Made by a program: the position numbers and the translations under genes | Origin: Anaeramoeba flamelloides | Lineage: Eukaryota > Metamonada > Anaeramoebidae | DNA length: 64,000 nucleotides | Assembly: GCA_027625915.1 (NCBI GenBank) | Contig: JANTQA010000070.1 | Location: 14,265,001-14,329,000 of the forward strand | Reading direction: 5' to 3' | The notes under the pieces: generated by a model | What the model saw: only the letters and a program-made list of their open reading frames with translations | Told to the model about the DNA's origin: nothing | Databases searched by the model: none | In this document: in pieces, positions 58,547 to 64,000 of the stretch | Layout: the number at the start of each line of letters is the position of its first letter | Numbering within the stretch: position 1 is the first letter of the stretch

Positions 58547-58619
58547 TATTTACAAAAAAAGAAATAATATTATGAAAAAATTTGAATATTTACATTAATA
58601 ATTTAAAATTTTACATAAA

Positions 58620-58770
58620 ATATCAGGATGTTCACTTTCAATATTGATTTGAACCTAAGTATACTATATAGTAGTCGATTATATTTTGCATTGGAACAAG
58701 AAGTAAAAAAAAGCACGGATTTTTATAAACAAACACGGATTAGATGCTAGGAGGGAGTATTTTTTTTAAG
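58620..58770 (-). repeat. Dispersed repeat U, copy 3 (reversed)
   Basis: AAGTATACTATATAGTAGTC, then AAAAAAAGCACGGAT and AACACGGATTAGATGC, the inverse of 35060-35150. Confidence 0.5.
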
Positions 58771-58829
58771 CACTCTAGGCTAAAACTTTATTTTTAAGGA
58801 ATTAGCCTCTACCAAGGAGAAACCTAATA

Positions 58830-59160
58830 TCAAAATCTGTTGTTATTGGATTTAAACCACATTAGTGCTACATGGTTCAAAAGTCTCTAAAAAATCGATC
58901 ATTCAAGTAGTATTATTTGTTGATCTCATCAATTAAAAATGATCTATGTACTTTTAAAAAACCCAACAATTTCAGAAAAAAATCTGCATTTCGCCATAAA
59001 TCTAAAGGTTGAATTATCAATATTCAGACTACAGAGGTGCAAAATGTCTTTCTTAAATTTGTGGCGAAATGTAGATTAGTTGCAAAAAATTCGTTTTTTT
59101 TTTAAAAATTAAATAATTCATTAATAAAGTTTTTTGACCAATTATTTTGAAATTTTTCAA
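58830..59160 (+). repeat. Dispersed repeat V, copy 2
   Basis: GTGCTACATGGTTCAAAAG through GGCGAAATGTAGATTAGTTG, the inverse of 48060-48420. About 330 nt. No coding potential shared by both copies. Confidence 0.55.
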
Positions 59161-59882
59161 AATATACTGATGTTGCAATTAAAATTATAAAAATTCAACC
59201 TAACTAACCAATCTTTAGTCTTTTTATGTGAATGATTATTGAGTTAATCTTTGAAATTATAAAATATTAGAAAAATAGTTACTTTTGAAAGTTCAAAATA
59301 TGAATTATTAACTACCGGATTACTTTTATTTTGAGTTTCTATTTTTAGATTGGGAAAAGGAATTAAAAGATAAATTATTAATATATATATATTTTAATAG
59401 TGATTATTAATAAAAAATCTTATAATTCATAGTGTAAGAAGATTCATTTTGGATTTTTTAGAGCTATTTGAGCTATTGTGCAATAATATCATTTACACCC
59501 AATTTTAAAATAATTTGATTGTAGAGAAATCTATGGTGAAGTTAATCCCTTAAAAAAACTCTTGTAGAGATTCCAATGATTTTTGTTTACATGAGAAACA
59601 AGTAAATAAAATGTGAACAATTCAATAATTATCATTGACTTAAAAAACTTGTAGAAATTATTTTTACTTGAAATGTTGAATTACAAGAGATTTTTTAAAA
59701 ACATATTGACTGTTTTCATAAAGTACATACTGCTTGTGTACATCAAGTGATATTACCCAACCCACTTCAAAGAGTGGTTTAAACAAATTGATATTCCACC
59801 TTACAACTTTAGGTAAGTATTTTTTTAAAAAAAGATTGAATTATGTGATCATTTTTTTTAACTCTTCTTCCCGATTTAAAAA

Positions 59883-62800
59883 ATGTCGAAATTCCAAAAA
59901 AAGTTAAAAAGAAGAAGAGATCTTTTCAAACACACAACAAATTATGGTGAGTCAATCAACAAAAGAAAGCAATTCACCATTCAACTTTCCCAAAACAAAA
60001 GAGAACAACAGCTTATAAAAAGGCGTAATTTAAATAACACAAATCAAACAAACACTGTTTCACAAGAAAAACAAAAAGAAAAGAAAACCCCAACGGTACT
60101 TTTCCGATTTCGAACATTTTTTTTTTTTCATTAAAAGTAAAGCCAAAATCCACAATTTTTTATTTTCTTTTCAATTAAAAAAAAAAAACCCCACAACCAT
60201 TCCGCTCATTTGAATTTCAACAGATCGACGAATTACCGACTTTATTAAAAGGGATCCAGTCCCAGGATATAGATGAAGTCAAAAATAATTTAACGTCCTT
60301 AAGAATAATGGTTAGCGAAAAAGATTCACCAATAGACATCATTATTGAAGAACGAACCTTGCAAATTTTAATTCATTTTTTGTATCCCCAACTGGACAAC
60401 TATATTCGAGTATGTGAATTCAATTTCTTTAAAATGTTTTCTTGTTAATTCCAACTATCCCCTACCAACACTTTTCATTTTCTTTTGATTTTTTCTTTTT
60501 GTTACTCAAGTTCCAAACTGCATGGATTTTAACAAACTTATGTTCAGGAACAACAGAACAAACTTTAATAGTTGTTGAACTTGGGTTTATTCCGAAACTG
60601 ATTACGTTGTTAGATTCTGAGGATGCTAATTTAATCGAACAAGTATGCAAATTGTTTTTGTTTTTATTTTTATCCTTTTGTGGCAAACTACACACCTACT
60701 GTTAATTGTAAAATAAAAAGATCAAAATTTTCATTCTGCTTCCCAAAATAATCACACTCCAAGAACTTAAATTAAATAATCAAAGTTCCCAATTCTAAAA
60801 GAGGAAATGAATAATGTAAGATTGTTTACACAATTAAAAATTTGAAATGTTACTAGGACTTAAAGAAATCTTTGTCTTTGGAAATCTGAATGATAATTTT
60901 GTTCAATTTATTTAACAACAAACGGTATTCTGTGAAAATTTCAAGACGGTTTTTAGGTTCAATTCTAGAATTGTTGCTGTTAAATACGCTTTGCAAATTT
61001 AGAAGCAATTTTGAATTTCTCACAATCAATACTAATAAATTCAAATAAATGTTTGATAAATTTTTGCTTAACTGTTGAGAGAAAAATGCTGGACACAAAA
61101 TAATGGTTGGGCACCATTTTTAATTGGGAACATTACTGAAAATTGAAAATCAAATCCTATTGATAACTCGGTGAATTTTATATAAATCCAGTTTTAAATG
61201 TGTTCCAAGTTCACTAATCCGTGGTTTGTGTAGAATACTCATTTGAATGGTTGACAACTAAAGTAGATCATGCTATTTTAACAAAAATCCAAGTTTTAGT
61301 AAAGTTTACTATTAATTCTGAAAATGGTAATTTTTAAACTTGCTTTAGATTATAAGAGATAAGATTTTGAAAAAGTAGAAATACATTAATTCTTATTCTA
61401 ATAAGTAGATAATTGTTATTTTCTTTAGTTATTTCACAAACAATTGAAATTAAAAATCATTTTTAGTAATGTTCCCAATTAAAATTGCGGTCCAACTAAA
61501 CTCTTTTTCAAATAAAAGGGCACAAAAAATTTCAAGAATTATTCATAAATGAATCAAATTAATTATAGTATCATTCTAAAATATAAGAAACGCTTTAAAA
61601 CATAAAAAAACACTCAACTGGATCTTTAAAACTCATTAAAACAAAACAATAAAAAATTAAAATTCAATATTTTAAAAATTGGTGTGCCCTTTTATTTGAA
61701 ATGAGAAATCTCTTTTTGTAAATTGTAATGAAAAAAATTATAAAACCCAATAAAAACCTTTGAACAAGGCGAATTGGGAAAAAGTTCTCCACATTTTATT
61801 GATAATTCTTTACACGTCAAACTTTTGTTCTTTAAAGTCTCATTTTCAATATAAAGTTGCAATTCATCTGGGTATTTTGTTGGAATGTTTTTTCTTTATT
61901 TCTCTTTTCTTTGTTCCGTGCATCAATCCAATAATGGTCTTTCTTAATTCCTATTTCTATCTTGATTCGAAATCAAACTTAAACTGTTTCCATTTATACA
62001 CTGGTAGATTATTTCCAAATTGGTTTTTTCTGATCTTGCTTTTTCATTTTCCAACTGTTCAATATCCATAAATAAAAAAAGCAAAAAATGAAAAAATGAA
62101 TAATTAAAATGAAAATCACCAATAAGTAATTATCTTATTAACAATCAAAGTCGATGGTATTGACGATTTGAGAGGTGTGCCCTTTTGTTTGAAAAATAGT
62201 TTATTTTTCTCTCAACAGTAAATTCCATTTTTGTAAATCTTACAACTCTACTTTTAAAAACAGTTCTTGACAAAAAATATTTTGAAAGATCAACTAATTT
62301 TATAAAGTTTCTAAACATTTAAATCAATAAAACTATTTCTTCAAAACTAACCATTCGGGTAAAAAAAAGTGAAACCAGTGAAAAAAAAGTAAAACTAGAG
62401 AAAAAAAATCAACTTGATTTTAAATGGGGAAACCATAAATAGAACCTGAAAATGAAAAAGTAAGATCAATGAATAAAAGAAAACAATAAATGATTAAATA
62501 CACAATGAAGGATTCAATTTAATAACATTTTTTCAAATACTACCCTTTTTGGTATCGGTTTTTCTAAGATTGATCAAAACCCCATTCCAAAAATTTGGAC
62601 ACACCCAAAATCAAAAAGGTAAAATATAAAACTCAATTTATTATATTTTTCAAAACCTAACTTAAAACTACAATCAAGTTCACCGAGTATTAATGTTTTT
62701 TATAAGTAATCATTTTTATACAAATAAAAGAAAAAAATATAAAATGAAAAAATAAAAATTGATATTTTCAAAATGATTAAACTTGAGCAAAACAAAAAAA

Positions 62801-64000
62801 TTTTATTGATAAATTTGTTTGAAATTTCACCGTCAATTGTTGATCGATCAAATGATAAGATACGACTTACTCATTTTATATAATACTTCTGAGGTATTTC
62901 CAAAAAAGTGGGTAATTTTTTTTTATATTTTAAATAATATTTTTGCTTTGAAAAGTATTTCGATTCGTAAATTAGAAATATAAAAGAAAAAGAAATATAA
63001 TTACAAAATATTGTTCAAAAAAACCAAAAATAAAAGACCCTTCTCTGATTTACTTTTATTCTTTTCACAAATAAAGTAAATTAATTAATTATATTTTGAT
63101 TTCAAATTTTCAATTTCTTGTGGCAATCAAAGAATCTTTTTTCAGTAATATTCTCACAATTAAAAATTTTCTAAAATGGGAAAATGTACACTATTTTCTT
63201 AATTACTTTGAAAAATATAAAGAATTTTTCTTTATTTATTGAGAGAAACGAGTAATTAAAGATTTTTTTCAAATAAAAAAGATAAGAAGGAAAATAATTC
63301 AAGTATTAAAATAAAAAATAATAATATCATTTGAGTGACCAAATTAAAAACATATTCACTGTAGTTAGGTTTTTTTAATTTTAGAAATAAACCGAAAATT
63401 TCTAAAATTTTGGTTTTTTTTTTTAAATGAAAAAAAACCTAACAACAAGTGCCTAGGTTTTCCAGAATTTAAAAGAATAAGTAAAATCATAGATTTTCCT
63501 CGATTCTTCTGAATACTGGAAAACCTAACGGCTGTAAGAGGAAATTAAATTCCTCTCTTCAAAAATAAAAAAAAAAATAATTATTTTTTTTCGAATTGAA
63601 AACTTTTCTAAATTCTACAAAAATTTTGCTTAATCTTTTTAAATTTTTTAATAATATATAATATAATAGGGGCTTTGGTGTTTAGGAAATATTGGTAAAT
63701 ACCTTTTTATTTTTATTTTTTCTTTTCATCCTTTCTTTCTTTCCTTCCTTCCTTCCTCCCTTCCTCCCTTCTTTTCTTTCTTTCTTTCTTTATTTGTTTC
63801 ATAAATTTATGATTTTTTATTTAATAATATTTATTATAATTTGTTTTAATTATTGTAAATATGTCATTAATAGCATCTGATTGTATTCAATTTAGGAACG
63901 AAATTTTAAAAAACGAATTTATCATTGAAAAAATTCTTCAACAGTTTTCTAAAAAATATTTAACTTTAAATATCACAAAAAATGCTGTTTGGCTGTTATC
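59883..64000 (+). CDS. Importin alpha (karyopherin alpha), 5' part, runs off the window
   Basis: Nuclear-import adaptor that binds classical nuclear localisation signals through armadillo repeats and importin beta through its IBB domain. Exons 59883-60095, 60224-60409, 60511-60642, 63670-63694 and 63874 to beyond 64000 join in phase. IBB: residues 1-50, basic, with KREQQLIKRRN as in the family. Armadillo repeats follow. IDELPTLLKGIQSQD opens the first. FQTAWILTNLCSGTTEQT carries the Trp/Asn ladder pair. GLWCLGNIA spans a 25-nt exon 4, and NAVWLLS closes the visible part. Introns are 128, 101, 3027 and 179 nt. Exon 4 is recognised because it supplies exactly the missing LGN core and matches phase on both sides. 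The C-terminal repeats lie outside the window. The start ATG is supported by the IBB position. Confidence 0.93.
60698..60926. mobile_element. Short MITE (family M), copy 5
   Basis: Starts CTGTTAATTGTAAAATAAAA after TA and ends TTAACAACAAACGG before TA, so TA target duplication is likely for this family. Only 55 nt from exon 3 of importin alpha. Confidence 0.7.
61106..61496. mobile_element. Palindromic MITE
   Basis: Ends GTTGGGCACCATTTTTAATT and, on the other strand, GTTGGACCGCAATTTTAATT; both are followed by GGGAACATTACT. The AATTGGGAACATTA block is shared with the Tc1 element at 46842, which suggests it was mobilised by that family. Confidence 0.7.
61499..62201 (-). mobile_element. Tc1/mariner-like transposon fossil
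   Basis: TA-flanked, ends AACTCTTTTTCAAATAAAAG and AACTATTTTTCAAACAAAAG (second strand), both continuing GGGCACA. A third copy of the terminus lies inside at about 61682-61712. Minus-strand codons near 61895-61765 read YPDELQLYIENETLKNKSLT then CKELSIKCGELFPNSPCSK, the pattern of a Tc1 second DNA-binding helix-turn-helix. The rest is decayed. Confidence 0.65.
62350..62620. mobile_element. Left-end copy of the 46842 Tc1 family
   Basis: ACCATTCGGGTAAAAAAAAGTG after TA, followed by TAGAACCTGAAAATGAAAAA and AAGTAAGATCAATGAATAAA, co-linear with 46850-47060. No matching right end was found. Confidence 0.6.
63360..63560. repeat. Double hairpin module in importin intron 3
   Basis: First palindrome GAAATAAACCGAAAATTTC with its inverse, inside GTTAGGTTTTTTTAAT and AAAAAAAACCTAAC. 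The second is CCTAGGTTTTCCAGAATT with the inverse GAATACTGGAAAACCTAA. It ends GTAAGAGGAAATTAAATTCC, as at 55690. It lies about 110 nt before micro-exon 4. Confidence 0.65.
63733..63792. repeat. TTCC/TTTC simple repeat
   Basis: Pyrimidine-only tract of TTTC and TTCC units within the 179-nt intron between importin exons 4 and 5. It may serve as an extended polypyrimidine tract. Confidence 0.9.

Larger units (their letters stand above)
57290..59882. other. Gene-free stretch upstream of importin alpha
   Basis: Holds the right part of the T3 element, the Tc1-like element 57845-58546, repeat U copy 3 (about 58620-58770) and repeat V copy 2 (about 58830-59160). From 59200 to 59882 lies AT-rich DNA, presumably including the importin promoter. 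Confidence 0.6.
60643..63669 (+). other. Importin alpha intron 3 (3.0 kb), filled with transposons
   Basis: Contains a family-M MITE (60698-60926), a palindromic element (61106-61496) directly abutting a Tc1-like fossil (61499-62201), a Tc1 left end (62350 to about 62620) and hairpin modules (63360-63560). AT-rich DNA lies between them. The frames at 60853-61098 and 61760-62071 are transposon shadows. Confidence 0.75.

Noticed and set aside
61760-62071. 103-residue plus-strand frame in importin intron 3
   Set aside because: Antisense to decayed Tc1 transposase codons on the minus strand.
1-64000. tRNA, rRNA, CRISPR arrays or bacterial operons
   Set aside because: No cloverleaf with a GGTTCGAATC-type arm, no rRNA-like GC-rich block and no regularly spaced direct repeats were seen. 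The genes are intron-bearing eukaryotic ones.

Overview
The window is nuclear DNA from a very AT-rich unicellular eukaryote. The evidence is GT-AG introns at phase-compatible positions, typically eukaryotic genes (heterotrimeric G protein alpha, voltage-gated K+ channel, importin alpha, STN1, MYCBP, EF-hand protein), Asn/Lys-rich low-complexity protein segments, the standard code (TAA, sometimes TGA, as stop), and spacers full of poly-A/T tracts and short transposons. It resembles what is known of AT-rich amoeboid or anaerobic protists (Anaeramoeba-like or amoebozoan), but nothing fixes the species. I see no tRNA, rRNA, CRISPR, organellar or viral gene.

Layout. 1-5276: AT-rich spacer with an old TA-flanked transposon (185-1661) and a doubtful small spliced membrane-protein gene (4228-4762, minus). 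5277-12057 (minus): complete 350-aa G-alpha in four exons, with two introns of about 2.8 kb. 12058-19931: mostly transposon remains. 19932-20138: a small single-pass membrane protein. 20139-25788: a TTAA-flanked element and a decayed LINE carrying later insertions. 27017-28300 (minus): STN1, the OB-fold subunit of the telomeric CST complex, with a short candidate ORF divergent from it. 30898-38551 (minus): a 447-aa Kv-type K+ channel whose two exons are separated by a 6.3-kb intron holding at least six mobile or repeat elements. 38552-45779: nested transposons. 45780-46037: MYCBP (AMY-1). 46842-47815: Tc1/mariner fossil. 49310-52493: three-EF-hand, 212-aa protein ending in a CaaX box, whose first coding exon is only ATGA. 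52494-59882: repeats, a second LINE fragment, and a TTAA element carrying a small Cys-rich ORF. 59883 to the right edge: importin alpha, including a 25-nt micro-exon, cut off by the window end.

Functional view. The genes are ordinary housekeeping or signalling genes and form no operon or cluster. G-alpha, the K+ channel and the prenyl-type EF-hand protein would all act at membranes in signalling; STN1 and importin alpha act in telomere maintenance and nuclear import. The main feature is architecture. Introns fall into two classes, about 95-180 nt and 2.3-6.3 kb, and most long introns are piles of non-autonomous DNA transposons. These belong to several families: TA-flanked Tc1/mariner-like elements, TTAA-flanked elements and palindromic fold-back repeats. 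Many are nested, and several are near-perfect inverted repeats able to fold into long hairpins in pre-mRNA.
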